Source of the DNA: Ciona intestinalis
Taxonomy: Eukaryota > Chordata > Ascidiacea > Phlebobranchia > Cionidae
Length of the DNA: 64,000 nt
Direction: 5' to 3'
Assembly: GCF_000224145.3 (NCBI RefSeq)
Contig: NC_020166.2
Coordinates: forward strand, 1,615,966 to 1,679,965
This document shows, piece after piece, positions 1 through 10,452 of the stretch. Below the pieces are notes generated by a model. That model ran no database searches. It was not told the origin of the DNA and saw only the letters and a program-made list of their open reading frames with translations. A program made the position numbers and the translations under genes. Position 1 is the stretch's first letter, and each line of letters starts with the position of its first letter.

Positions 1-194
1 TGGGTTAAAACATGCTTTATATCCCATGTTTAGATTCACCTGTATAGGTTTTAATTATGGCTATAAGAAATTAAAGATAGGACTAACCAACACTTTAATT
101 ATAAAATTTAGGGGTCCCAAGTTTGCATAATTTTTCCAAACTTGCATTATTTTCCATAAACAAATATGGACCAGTTTAAACACTATAAACTCAC

Positions 195-920
195 CAGAGC
201 GCCTGCCCACATCCCCATATAAACCCCTCCAGTTGAAGCACCTAATGCTGCCAGGATATAGATCACGAAACCCATCTCACCCACAATGCTGATTATCCCA
301 AACACAATCTGAGCAATCTGGAAGAAAAGAAAAACAAGAGGTAGGCGACAAGGGCTTTTTTGGTGATGGAAGTTTCAAGATTACATCAAGACTTGAGGAT
401 AATAAGTTCAGGACTTGATGCTGCTACCACTGTGGGAATATGTGTCTTTGGGAAATACACTAAACAACAATCCCTGTGGTCACTAATGGGTTACCTAAGT
501 TGTTAGAGATGCAGAAACACAATCGCAAGCAAAGTTACAAAGACTGGGTTTGGATAAAGTGGTACACGGGGTAATGCGGGACAATTTTTTTAATTACCTT
601 TTATCTCATTAGATTCATTTAATAATAAATAAAAATGCTATAAAACTTTTTAAGAGTTTTTTCATGTCTGTATAGACGTCTTTCCAAAGTCGATTACTGT
701 TTTAACTAAATCAGTGTTAAAATATGGGAGAATATGTGTTTAAGTGTCCCAATTTCCCCTATTCTACTATATATAACTCGTAAGCGCGCACAACGCGAGG
801 ATGAGTGTGTAAAACTTATTCATTGCTTACTAATTACACCAAATAACACATACGTACCCCACATTTTCGGTATCTATCTGCGTACTTGGCTCCAGGAAAC
901 TCAGGATTAGGTGCGCTCAT
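195..920 (-). CDS. 5' part of a tetraspan (MS4A/CD20-like) membrane protein, runs off the left edge
   Basis: Two minus-strand exons join in phase 0. Exon 1 (858-920) starts at ATG 918-920 and encodes 21 residues beginning MSAPNPEFPG and ending YRKCG; its donor is GTACGT. Exon 2 (195-317) follows a TTCCAG acceptor and encodes 41 residues, IAQIVFGIIS...GVYMGMWAGAL, then a GTGAGT donor, so more exons lie left of base 1. Exon 2 is one long hydrophobic helix and the start of a second. The short polar N-terminus, the Gln-Ile start of the first helix and the Gly-rich turn with Trp-x-Gly recall MS4A/CD20-type four-span proteins. This assignment is an inference from hydropathy and pattern only; another small tetraspan family is possible. 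The exon structure itself is well supported by splice sites and phase. Confidence 0.65.
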
Positions 921-2001
921 TGTTCCTGCTATGTTTAATATTCAAAACACAATCAAAAAAATCTATAAAACAAAATCACATTGCAATAAATGTAAAAGTA
1001 TATAACACGCTTTTTGCAAATTAAACCCATACTGTTTTGCAAACAGTACGAACTACAATGATGGTAAAACTGCTGTCGAATGTAAACGCCTTTCTAACGC
1101 AATACGGCGTGGCAAATCCTTCACTAGTGCTACAAAAACATGCTGCAGGCTGGGAGCCGGAAAACATAGCGAGAAAAACATCCAGCGCGGCGAGTGGTCC
1201 AGTTAAGTGGGTTATTAAGAATGGTAGGGAAGTGAAGAGAAAGAGGGAGAGGAGAGAAATAAAGAGTATAGGCACGGAGCAACGGGTTGTGGGAAGAATG
1301 CAATGTGGGCAGAAAGAGAATCCAGTTTTACCACTTAACTTGTAGGTCAAGAAAGAGATGGCCCTGGTTCTCTCTCTTTGTAAACCGCAAAGTTTTTGTT
1401 CTGAAGCGTTTCTTGTTGAAGCACCCCAACAAAAGAAATGCCGCGGTATCTCACGCATTCTAACCGTTTACAACTGGCGTTTAGTCGGAATTTGGAAACC
1501 CCCGAACTGACTAGGTTCATGCGAATGTGGACTTATGTGATACAGTATACGATATTGGCCCATTAGAGTATATAGTACTGTAGGGTAAGATGGACACCTT
1601 ATTCATGCTTTAGCACACAATATCTTGTTTTAAACAATTAACAACGGCCAATTAACAACAAACCGAATCCTCATGGGAGTCGTAAGGATTCGATTTTATA
1701 ATTCTTCCGACAATCTTTGTTTACTACCGAACGGGACGAGAAAATAGAATGAAAAGGTGTCCCAACTTTCCCCACCCCAATTATATATATTTATATATCG
1801 CATGCGTGTATTATACATATATGTAACCGATACAGCTGTCTTTGAAATCCACAAGTTATACATTTTATTTCCGTTTATTGGTTTAACACTTTGTTTCGTT
1901 CAATGACAAGTTCACCTACATCAAGATAATATTGAAATAATGAGGTACGAGATGAAAATAAACACACCCTCACTGAATGGTTGACTCTTATTCCACCCGC
2001 A
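921..2001. other. Intergenic: head-to-tail space between the MS4A-like gene and the first antimicrobial-peptide gene
   Basis: A minus-strand TATA-like tatatac near 1000 may serve the MS4A-like gene. Between 1021 and 1458 there are long open frames on both strands (102 codons plus, 145 codons minus), but neither shows a recognisable domain, signal peptide or splice context, so I do not call a gene. 1575-1783 is an inverted-repeat element. 1874-1879 (TTTATT on plus) is the poly(A) signal of the minus-strand antimicrobial gene, inside a 3' block conserved in the other three family copies. Confidence 0.5.
1575..1783 (+). mobile_element. TAGGGTGG-type MITE, full-length copy
   Basis: Starts tagggtaagatggacacc and ends ggtgtcccaactttccccac, i.e. 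imperfect terminal inverted repeats. The internal order is the family's forward order: tagcacacaatat, tgttttaaacaattaacaa, gtcgtaaggat, ttctttgtttactacc. Confidence 0.75.
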
Positions 2002-2482
2002 CTAGTCTTGTTTTTCGTCTGCCATTTGTTGCATGATACGATCCATCTCAGACGCTTCTACTAGAATAAATCTTAAAATCAAATAATTGCGAAAGTGAAT
2101 ATATCCATATGCTCATATATATATAGGTGCTTATGGTTAAATGCTAAAGGTAAATCATATATAACGGCAATAGTTTGTCGCTTATTTAAACTTACATTCA
2201 TCCTCAATTTCTGGAGCAAAGTTCAAAGAAGCAGCTCGTCTGCAAAAGATGAAATTTGTTTTATAAATTTAACAGCCAGTTTTATATAGCTTTAACCGTC
2301 CCAAAATAAAACAGTGAAGCAAAGGCGTTAAATACTTACTGATCCCACCCTGATCGGCGAGCTAAAGGTTTAAGTGCATGCGTTAAGCGGAGTAGAGAGC
2401 GACCAAGAGAACTCCATCCATAAACCGTAGAAACGTTGAGAGACACCAAGAGAAGAAGAGCAAAAACAATCTTTCGATCCAT
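2002..2482 (-). CDS. Antimicrobial peptide precursor, Ci-MAM-A type (cluster gene 1)
   Basis: Three exons: 2340-2482, 2196-2239 and 2002-2060 (81 residues plus stop), phases 2 then 1, with donors GTAAGT and acceptors GCAG and CTAG. Residues 1-22 (MDRKIVFALLLLVSL...VYG) are a signal peptide. Next comes the cationic amphipathic core WSSLGRSLLRLTHALKPLAR followed by RSGW, which differs at only a few sites from Ci-MAM-A24, a salt-tolerant haemocyte antimicrobial peptide (from memory). The C-terminal third (from residue 48, e.g. APEIEDELEASEMD) is acidic and would neutralise the core until it is cleaved off. I start at M(2480-2482): the longer in-frame extension begins upstream of the TATA box, so it cannot be in the transcript. 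Poly(A) signal at 1874-1879. It is inverted relative to the three sister genes. Confidence 0.88.
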
Positions 2483-2534
2483 TTCGTTGAGATTTGTCTG
2501 GAATGCGTTGATGATTATGTGGTCGGTGTGGTCG

Positions 2535-2650
2535 CTTTTTATATTCTCAAACCCCGATAATTCCACCGATGATAAGCGGTGAGAACGCCCCCTGTTTCTG
2601 TCTAATTAAATTTAAATATTCCAATGCGGAGTTGCGAGTTATAGAATAGG
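2535..2650 (-). promoter_or_regulatory. Antimicrobial-gene promoter module: GATA palindrome and TATA box
   Basis: On the minus strand, reading toward the gene: a conserved block cgcaactccgcattggaata, then the inverted repeat CACCGCTTATCATCGGTG (2564-2581; CACCG/CGGTG arms around TTATC), a second ATTATC, and TATAAAAAG (2535-2543). The ATG lies about 55 bases further on. The same order and spacing occur before the other three family genes, so this is a shared core promoter and probable GATA-factor site. Confidence 0.8.
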
Positions 2651-4200
2651 CTAAATGGGAGTTATAGAATATAAGTAACCGGCTACAGATGAAAGAACAA
2701 ATATATATTCACTGTTGCCAGTATAAGAAAAAGATCACCCATGCACAAAGTTACGCCAGAGTAATTCGTATACAACGGTCTATTCCAGTGGTTCTTAAAC
2801 TGGGGGGCGTGAAACACTCGGAAGGGGGGCGCGAAAAACTATAAAATAAAGTGCTATTACAGTGGTGTTCAAAAGGCTAAAACACTACGCAGGTAAAAGT
2901 TAAATTAAAAAAGCAAACATTTAAGCCTGTTTTAAACCTTTTACAGATGCTAAACGATTAGGTGGTCAATCCCTATTATGACGCAAATAATCGCCGTGTG
3001 AATTTCTATTATGTCGTAATTAATTGCCAGGCAAAACAATCGATATTGTGATGCAATGAATCCCTACTATTTCGTAACAAACAACTACCTGGCTAAGAAA
3101 AAAATGGTAAATATAAGGTTAAACTACAACGTAAACTGAACAGTTATTTGATTTCACTCTTGCGTTGATCGCGGTAAAGTGTTTAACGCAATAATACAGA
3201 TAAAGTCAACCAACGGGCGCGGTTTAAAGCATGTCCAATATGTCAGGTTTGGATGTGGTGGATCATGGCAGAAATTAATTGAACACCACTGTGGTAACTT
3301 AACAAAAGGGGGGGGGGCGCAAGTTTGTTGCGATCTTTACTTCAAAAAGTTTAAGCACCCCTGGTCCATTCTATTGGAGTCGTGTGGATACGGTTTTATA
3401 TTTCTTTGGATCTTCTTTTTTATTTTCAAACGGGACGGGAAAATAAAATATAAAGGTTCCATCTCTCCCACTCCAAATAAAAGGTTGCTGAACCACATGA
3501 TGCAATCTATTCATAAGTTAATTAACATAATTCCATAGGCTTTACGTTTGCGTTGATTATTCGAAAGGCCACTCAATTATGCTAAACCTATAGCTTGGGT
3601 AGTTTGTTGGGTATGTATTCCTGCTTCTCCTAAGTAAACAGTATAGTTTAATTTACATTTATGTTAATTTATATCAATCTATATTTTCATGGGACGCTAT
3701 TCCATGGGATTACTGATTTAAATGTCAATTAGTTACTAAGCACCAAGCAGTGTATATACGATGGAATAACATAGGCATTCCCAGGTACAATACACTGTAT
3801 AAACAGTTGCATGCAAATAATAATATATGTACACTGATTTGCAGATATACTGCAGCGACGTAATAATTACATATGTCGTTGTTTTGCGTAAAAATTAAAA
3901 TTTAATCGGGTGTAAATGCATCCACTTGATGTTAATGACTTAAAATGTAAACGGGATTAATAAATGTAACTTTTTTTTATGCGTGGCGGGGCTTGTTGGC
4001 AGTTGTTATAACACGGGTGTTGCGTTTTATACACCTCATGTCCGCTTACAATTATCAACATGTCATTCCAAATGTTACATTCAAGAGCCACACATTTTAA
4101 CTAACGCCCTTTCACAATCTCTTTACGTTTATCTTCGTTATCGTTTTTTAAATATATAAATATTATGTTACGTATAGCGTTGTGGGAAATTTTTGATGTT
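2651..4200. other. Intergenic space between divergent antimicrobial genes 1 and 2
   Basis: No gene seen. 3395-3475 is the 3' half of a TAGGGTGG-type MITE. 3975-4075 matches the dispersed SINE-like repeat (gcgtggcgggg, gttataacacgggtgtt, tacacctcatgtccgcttac). An open frame of 119 codons at 3179-3538 begins without ATG, runs through a poly-G tract and the MITE fragment, and is not credible as coding. The rest is AT-rich unique sequence. Confidence 0.5.
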
Positions 4201-4204
4201 ACAT

Positions 4205-4320
4205 CATTTACTATAAGCCGCAATTCCGCATTGGAATATTCTAATTTAGTTAGACAGAAACAGGAGTCGTTCTCACCGCTTATCATCGGTGGAATTATCG
4301 GGGTTTGAGAATATAAAAAG
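4205..4320 (+). promoter_or_regulatory. Promoter module of antimicrobial gene 2
   Basis: Contains the conserved ccgcaattccgcattggaat block (4219-4238), the palindrome CACCGCTTATCATCGGTG at 4274-4291, a second ATTATC at 4294-4299 and the TATA box TATAAAAAG at 4312-4320. The start codon is at 4373, leaving room for a 5' UTR of about 30 bases. Confidence 0.8.
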
Positions 4321-4372
4321 CAACCACACCGACCACATAATCATCAACGCATTCCAGACAAATATTAACAAA

Positions 4373-5387
4373 ATGGATCGAAAGATTGTTTTTATTCTAC
4401 TCCTGGTGCTTCTGCATATCACTGCAGTCATGGCTAACTGGTCGACAGGTCTCAGATGCGCGGCTGACGCTTTGGGTCGTCGCCGGCGTCGAAGTCGAAG
4501 CCAGAGGCGAAGCCGAAGCAGCAGCAGCGGTACAACAGGTAGCAGCAGTAGAAGCAGCATGAGACGACGACGCCGCCGCCGCCGCAGCAGTAACGAGTTA
4601 GTATGTTTGCTGTTTATTTGTATCCATTTACATATCGTACACAGCAACCCAACTTATATATAGTAGGGTGAGGGAAGATAGGACACAGTTTTATTCCATT
4701 TTCTTGTCACATTTAGTAGTAAACAAATAACATTCAAAGAATTCTCAAACCGTATTTTCACGACTCCCACAGACCATTGTTAAATGTTTAAAAAACGATC
4801 GGGATATTTGGATATTATGTGCTAAAGTCACATGAAAAAGAGCCTTAATTAAAACTGTATGCGACTGTACCGTGCCTCGCTAAATCCTTCAACTGAAACA
4901 ATTAACTGTGTCTCATTTCTACACGCAGGGAGATTGAATCCGACGAATTTGCTTCGGAAATAGCGGATGCACGTAAGTAGTTAAACCACTATAGTTGTAT
5001 TTAATCGATTATCTCTATTGAAGCGTGTTAACATTTTGCTGCGTGTTTTATTGAATAGCCAACTTGGTTTGTAATTACTGTTGTTTAGGTTTTTAAAGAA
5101 TAAATGAAAGAAATGAATGAATGATTGTTAATGTTTTCAATCTCTTTTATCGTCCCACTTGGGTAGTAAACAAGGGAAATTCACAAAGTTATAAAACTGT
5201 GTCTTCAAAACTTTAAAATAGCGCTGTTAATTGTTAAAAAATCACGGTTAATTGTCACATAATATGCTAACGCTATATCCATCTTAGGGTAGTATAATTA
5301 ACCTATTATAACTATTTATGTTCCGAAACAGTGTCTGCCGCTGAGATGGAAGAAGTAATGCAAAATATTATGGATCATCAAGAGTAG
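4373..5387 (+). CDS. Antimicrobial-family precursor with an Arg/Ser-rich core (cluster gene 2)
   Basis: Exons 4373-4596, 4929-4972 (44 bases, as in all four genes) and 5332-5387; 107 residues plus stop, phases 2 then 1. Residues 1-21 are a signal peptide (MDRKIVFILLLVLLHITAVM-A). The segment NWSTGLRCAADAL replaces the usual amphipathic helix and holds one unpaired Cys. Residues 36-71 are a low-complexity tract with 18 Arg and many Ser, including R36-R40 and eight Arg at 64-71, encoded by drifting CGN and AGC triplets, which suggests microsatellite-type expansion. The acidic tail (EEIESDEF...ALSAAEMEEVMQ) is kept, so the neutralised-precursor design survives. Donor is GTTAGT, weaker than the sisters' GTAAGT. 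AATAAA at 5520-5525. It may be a strongly cationic peptide or a decaying paralogue; no break in the reading frame is present. Confidence 0.75.
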
Positions 5388-6629
5388 TGCGGGTGGAATA
5401 AGAGTCAACCATTCAGTGAGGACGTGTTTTAAACTCTTTGTTTTCATCTCATACTTTATTAATTCAATATTATTTTGATGTAGGTGAACTTGTCATTGAA
5501 CGAAACAAAGTGTTGAACTAATAAACGGAAAAATGTATTTTAGTTGTTTTTATTTGCGCCAAAACCATAGTATACTGAAGTGAACTACAGTATACTATGC
5601 CAAAACACAGACAATCAGATTGCTGAAAAATCTGATTTATTAATCTGCTAGTAGGCGCTAACACACATAATTTAACAAACTACAAATATTTAAGTTATTT
5701 TCAGTGTAAGAATAAAAAAAATAAGGTATGAAAAAGCGAAAAAGCGAAAGCAAAGGTAAGTGACAGTTGTTTATAACAGGCTTAAAAGTTAAAATAAAGA
5801 TGATAAACTTATTAAGCAAAAAGCGTGACGGTAAAAACGTAAAAGGGGTGGCAAAAATACAACGACAGAAGTTGCGTACATAGTATGGTGGAGAAACTAG
5901 GAAACTAAAGCACATATTTCCATATATTTTTCAAAACTGCAAACAATCGGAAACAGCTCAAAATCCATGTTAATTTTAATTAATAGACAGATTTATTATT
6001 AGAAATACACGTAAATAACACGAAATAATCTTGTACTCTTTGAAAATCAAGTTTAAATATTCTTTTCCTTGCCTTACTGGTGTAGTTTTTAACATTTTAC
6101 CTACAGTTTGGTATTGTTTAAAGAATTAGTGTTGTTTTAAAATAAACTGCCTGCGTTGTTAAAAATTCTATTGATAATTAAATATTGTATGCTACAAATG
6201 TATTTAAACTTTTAGTAACAGAAATTATTCTAAGTTTATATTTTTGCCACAAATCAGGTATAACTTCAATGTGTTTAACACAAGTTATTTCTCATAATTT
6301 CTCACCAATTAAATACCAGTGACTAAATTTCGAATCTATTTTCCATAAAATCTTTTTAATAAAACTGAAAGTTATTTTTATATTAGTGGTATTCTACAAA
6401 AAAAAATGGCTGGGGTGGTTTATTTATCACAAACTTTATAAGCAGTAATTCAAATTGATTTTTCTCATGTAAATCTCAGTTTTTCTCACAATGCCGCCCA
6501 AGTTTATAATAGCAACCCGCACGTTTAATACCAATCACTCATAAACATCAAATGTTTCACGTGGCCCTACAAAATATTAGCGTTTTAATATGATTCAGTG
6601 AGCGTTCAAAATAATTGTCTTACTGTTTG
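5388..6629. repeat. 3' flank of gene 2, duplicated after gene 3
   Basis: From the 3' UTR (gtgcgggtggaataagagtc) onward this stretch is alignable by eye with 8452-9504, sharing for example tttttgccacaaatcagg, cataatttctcaccaatt and atgtaaatctcagtttttct in the same order, but with many differences and indels. It shows that the cluster grew by tandem duplication of gene plus downstream flank. No additional gene is visible; an open frame of 85 codons at 5658-5915 on the minus strand is AT-rich and featureless. Confidence 0.7.
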
Positions 6630-7085
6630 CTGTTTTTCTCCAATAGAATAAATATCGTCATTTGCATGGGTGATTGCTTTTGCCCGCTTATCGCTTAAAA
6701 CAGTTTGTTGCTACACTTATTCCAACTCCGTCGCATTGGAAAATCCATCAGTGTTTTGAATAAAGGATTCCAACAACACTCTGTGCAAGGAATTATGTAA
6801 ATTGGAAAGAAATTTCGATTTTTCAAATTAACATAAACGCAAACAGGATTTGGGAACCAAGTGTTAATTAGCATATACCGTTAGCACGTGAAGCTAGTTA
6901 CCCATGCAAATGTTTCTTACAGAAACACTGCCTATCTGTCGAAATTTAAATCAGTATTATTTCTAGAGATCGAGCGAGTATTATTCGGCGAATGTACGTG
7001 TCAGCTTAAGTATAAACCAACAACAGCTTTAAAACTTTATGCTCACAAAACACCGAGAGTCCTTTGTTATAATTTTCTATTACCC
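6630..7085. repeat. Highly conserved non-coding block, copy 1, with paired octamer motifs
   Basis: Nearly identical to 9505-9960, far more similar than the flanking duplicated DNA. It contains CATTTGCATGGGT at 6659-6671 and its inverted match ACCCATGCAAATG at 6900-6912 (POU/Oct octamers ATTTGCAT and ATGCAAAT), plus an E-box CACGTG at 6885-6890. The 67-codon open frame here begins with GTG, not ATG, and is shared with copy 2 (70 codons); I read the block as probably regulatory for the gene downstream rather than coding. Confidence 0.6.
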
Positions 7086-7319
7086 TCTTAGTTATGAATG
7101 AATGTATAATTTATTTAACGACAGAAGTTATAACACAACGATAGAAGTTAAAACACAGTAGTGTTTTGTTTTACACACATCGTGCCCGCTTACGAGTTAC
7201 CACCTATGTATATTTGTGGGTGACTGTTTTTCCGTTTTTAATGCATTGCTGAGAATTTAGACAGACCATCACGGATATTACGGAATGAAACACGTTTAAT
7301 ATATTGATAATTGATGTAT

Positions 7320-7531
7320 GGTAGAGTGGGGGGAGATGGGACACCGTTAGCACATATTATCCAAATATGCTGATCGTGTTTTAAACAGTTAACAACGGTT
7401 CATGGAAGTCGTGAGGATACAGTTTAATCTATGGTTTAATCATTTTTTGAATGTTCTTTGTTTACTACTAAATGGGACGGTAAAATAGAATAAAAAGGTA
7501 TCCCATATTCCCCCAGTCTCACACCCTACTA
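7320..7531 (+). mobile_element. TAGGGTGG-type MITE upstream of antimicrobial gene 3
   Basis: Starts gtagagtggggggagatgggacacc and closes with ggtatcccatattcccccag...ccctacta. It sits between the octamer block and the gene 3 promoter, about 100-300 bp upstream of the conserved promoter module, and has no equivalent before gene 4, so it inserted after that duplication or was lost there. Confidence 0.8.
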
Positions 7532-7619
7532 TACGTTACTGTTGTCGTGACCGAAGGCAGTCGTGCTTTTGTTTAATCAATCACTTTACAACGAGAGTAT
7601 AAGAGTTGATGCCGTTATA

Positions 7620-7747
7620 ATGTGATTACATCATTTTCTATAAGTCGCAACTCCGCATTGGAATATTCAAATTTAATTAGACAGAAACAGGAGGCGTTTT
7701 CACCGCTTATCATCGGTGGAATTATCGGGGTTTGAGAATATAAAAAG
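7620..7747 (+). promoter_or_regulatory. Promoter module of antimicrobial gene 3
   Basis: Conserved block acatcattttctataagtcg onward, palindrome CACCGCTTATCATCGGTG at 7701-7718, ATTATC at 7721-7726 and TATAAAAAG at 7739-7747. The ATG used is at 7800; the upstream in-frame ATG at 7716 lies inside the palindrome region, before the TATA box. Confidence 0.8.
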
Positions 7748-7799
7748 CGACCACACCGACCACATAATCATCAACGCATTCCAGACAAATATCAACGAA

Positions 7800-8451
7800 A
7801 TGAATCGAAAGATTGTTTTTGCCCTTTTTCTGGTGGTTCTTTTTGTTTCACAAGCGGCGGCCGACGACTGGGTTCGTACAGCTATAGGGGTGGCAGGTTT
7901 GGTCTTGGGTCGTCGTCGTCGTGGAGGTTGGAACCAGTAAGTATGAGAACTTAAAATGGTTTTTATTTTTTTGTTACTTGTTGCTACAAGGCATAACGTA
8001 ACACCAGTAAATATTTCTCCCGGTGATATATGACTATGTTGTTGTAAGCGAAGTGTAATATATAAAGTAATTTGTTAAATCTCTCACAGAGCCAACGGTT
8101 TGAAGAAATTCTCCTCTGACGCGGAAGAAACACGTAAGTTGATTGCAATTACTGTATCCTATGTTCCTTTTAATATAGTAATGTGGGGTATGATGGGATA
8201 CCGTTAGCACATTTTATCCTATATTTCCTAATCGTGTTTTTAACAAAGTAAGCTTGAGACTATGTCCTCTAGTTTTAAAAATCTCTAACTACAGTTACAA
8301 GGTGCCTTAGTTAAATAATGTCTTTATGTTGGAGTGCATTTTGTTTCACAATACTTTATAGGATTTAGTTCCTTGTTTTAATAATATTATAACAGTGTCT
8401 GCCGCTGAGATGGAAGAAGTAATGCAAAAGATTATGGATCATCAAAAGTAG
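7800..8451 (+). CDS. Cationic antimicrobial peptide precursor (cluster gene 3)
   Basis: Exons 7800-7936, 8090-8133 and 8396-8451 give 78 residues plus stop; donors GTAAGT twice, acceptors CACAG and AACAG, phases 2 then 1. Residues 1-21 or so form the signal peptide (MNRKIVFALFLVVLFVSQAA). The core DDWVRTAIGVAGLVLGRRRR followed by GGW is a hydrophobic helix capped by four Arg, unlike the mixed helix of gene 1 but in the same place. The tail (NGLKKFSSDAEETLSAAEMEE...) is acidic. A related second Ciona family, Ci-PAP, is possible for genes 3 and 4; I cannot confirm from memory. AATAAA at 8585-8590. Intron 2 holds the first third of a MITE at 8181-8245. Confidence 0.85.
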
Positions 8452-9504
8452 TGCGGGTGGAATAAGAGTCAACCATTTCAGTGAGGACGTGTTTTAAACT
8501 CTTTGTTTTCATCTCATACTTTATTATTTCAATATTATCTTGATGTAGGTGAACTTATCATTGAACGAATCAAAGTGTTGAACCAATAAACAGAAATAAA
8601 GTGTATTTTAGTTGTATTTTATTTATGCCAAAGACAGACAATCAGATTGCCGAAAAATCAGATTTATTAATCCGCCAGTATAGGCGCTAACGCATAATTG
8701 AACAAAATGCATATTTTCCAGTTATATACACAAAAAAGTAAAAAGATGCAAACATGCTGGGTTAAGTGGGATAGCTCAAAATCCGTGTTAATTTTTAATC
8801 TTTAAGTGTATTTATTAATAGAATTACACGTAAATAACACAAAATAATGTTGTAAGCTTTAAAAATTAAGTCCAAACATTCCTTGTTTTGACCCCCACTG
8901 ATATAGTTTCTAACATGTTACCTACAGTATGTTATTGTATGAAGAATTAGAATTGTTTTAAATAAATTGTCGTTGTTAGAACGTCTATTGATACTTAAAT
9001 ATTGTATGCTACAAATATATTTAAACTTTTAATAAGGGAAAATTAATATTAAAGTTTATATTTTTGCCACAAATCAGGCATTGCTACAATGTGTTTAACA
9101 CAAGTCACTTCTCATAATTTCTCACCAATTAAGTAACTGCGACCAAATTTCGAATATATTTTCCATACATTAACTTGTTATAAAGTGGGACACCAAGTTG
9201 AAAGTTATTTAATACTATTCTGCAACTTGTGTATTTCTACAAATTTAAATGGCTGCGCAAGTTTATTTATCATTAACTTTATATGTAGTAAATTAAACGG
9301 ATTTTCTCATGTAAATCTCAGTTTTTCTCAAAACACTAAAACTTATTTTATCAGACAAAATTAAATTGTTCGAAATATTTCAGCCGATTTTATTTAACTT
9401 CGAAACTCAGATTGATGATTTATATACAGTACTAGCAAACTACAAAGTTTCGCCGGTTTTAATATTATTTAGCGAGCATTCAAAATAAGTATCTTTGTAT
9501 TCGT
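8452..9504. repeat. 3' flank of gene 3, copy of the gene 2 flank
   Basis: Counterpart of 5388-6629, diverged. No gene seen. The minus-strand open frame at 9480-9749 lies across the conserved block and has no family resemblance. Confidence 0.65.
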
Positions 9505-9960
9505 TCTTTTTCTCTCATAGAATAAATATCGTCATTTGCATGGGTGATTGCTTTTGCACGTTTATCGCTCAAAACAGTTTTTTTGCTACACTTATTCCAA
9601 CTCTGTCGCATTGGAAAATCCAGCAGTGGTTTGAATAAAGAATTCCAACAACACTCTGTGCCAGGAATTATGTAAATTGGGAAGAAATTTCGACTTTTTA
9701 AATTAACATAAACGCAAACAGGATTTGGGAACCAAGTGTTAATTAGCATATACCGTTAGCACGTGAAGCTAGTTACCCATGCAAATGTTTCTTACAGAAA
9801 CACTGCCTATCTGTCGAAATTTATATCAGTATTATTTCTAGAGATCGAGCGAGTATTATTTGGCGAATGTACGTGTCAGCTTAAGTATAAACCAACAACA
9901 GCTTTAAAACTTTATGCTCACAAAACACCGAGAGTCCTTTGTTATAATTTGCTATTATCC
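9505..9960. repeat. Highly conserved non-coding block, copy 2
   Basis: Second copy of the 6630-7085 block, with octamers CATTTGCATGGGT at 9533-9545 and ACCCATGCAAATG at 9775-9787. It ends about 500 bp before the gene 4 start, whereas copy 1 ends about 700 bp before gene 3; the MITE at 7320 accounts for the difference. Confidence 0.6.
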
Positions 9961-9984
9961 GCTTATTGGTTATGAATGAATGTA

Positions 9985-10175
9985 AGTTATTTATCCTTGC
10001 GTGGTGGGGCAACGATAGTCGCTATAACACAGGTGTTCTGTTTCATACACCTCGTGCCCGCTTACGAGTTACCACGTATGTAACTTTGTGGGTGACTGTT
10101 TTTCCATTTTTAATGCATACTGACAATTTAGACAACCCGCAGATATTACGGAATGAAACACATTTAATATATCGA
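9985..10175 (+). repeat. SINE-like dispersed repeat
   Basis: Shows the repeat's landmarks in order: ttatccttgcgtggtgg, gctataacacaggtgttctg, tttcatacacctcgtgcccg, cttacgagttaccacgtatg and tttgtgggtgactgtttttc. The same strings recur about twenty times in the window on both strands. A diverged match lies at 7085-7260, the equivalent position in the preceding unit. Confidence 0.65.
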
Positions 10176-10269
10176 TCATTTATGTATATTACTGTTGTCG
10201 TGACCGAAGGCAGTCGTGCTTTTGTTTAATCAATCACTTTACAACGAGAGTATAAGAGTTGGTGCCGTT

Positions 10270-10400
10270 ATAATGTGATTACATCATTTTCTATAAGTCG
10301 CAACTCCGCATTGGAATATTCAAATTTAGTTAGACAGAAACAGGAGGCGTTCTCACCGCTTATCATCGGTGGAATTATCGGGGTTTGACAATATAAAAAG
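10270..10400 (+). promoter_or_regulatory. Promoter module of antimicrobial gene 4
   Basis: Conserved upstream block, palindrome CACCGCTTATCATCGGTG at 10354-10371, ATTATC and TATAAAAAG at 10392-10400, the same spacing as in the sister genes; ATG at 10453. Confidence 0.8.
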
Positions 10401-10452
10401 CGACCACACCGACCACATAATCATCAACGCATTCCAGACAAATCTCAACGAA

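Noticed and set aside
1021-1458. Overlapping open frames of 145 (minus) and 102 (plus) codons
   Set aside because: No family resemblance, no promoter or splice context; the minus frame has hydrophobic runs only because the opposite strand is purine-rich.
2482-2566. N-terminal extension MELSGFENIKS... on the antimicrobial precursors
   Set aside because: The extension's ATG is upstream of the TATA box in all four genes, and the signal peptide begins at the downstream Met.
4273-4647. Minus-strand frame rich in Arg and Leu runs
   Set aside because: It is the antisense shadow of the Arg/Ser tract of antimicrobial gene 2.
6888-7091. 67-codon frame repeated at 9763-9975 as a conserved small protein
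   Set aside because: Starts with GTG rather than ATG in both copies and has no signal or domain; the conservation is better explained at DNA level.
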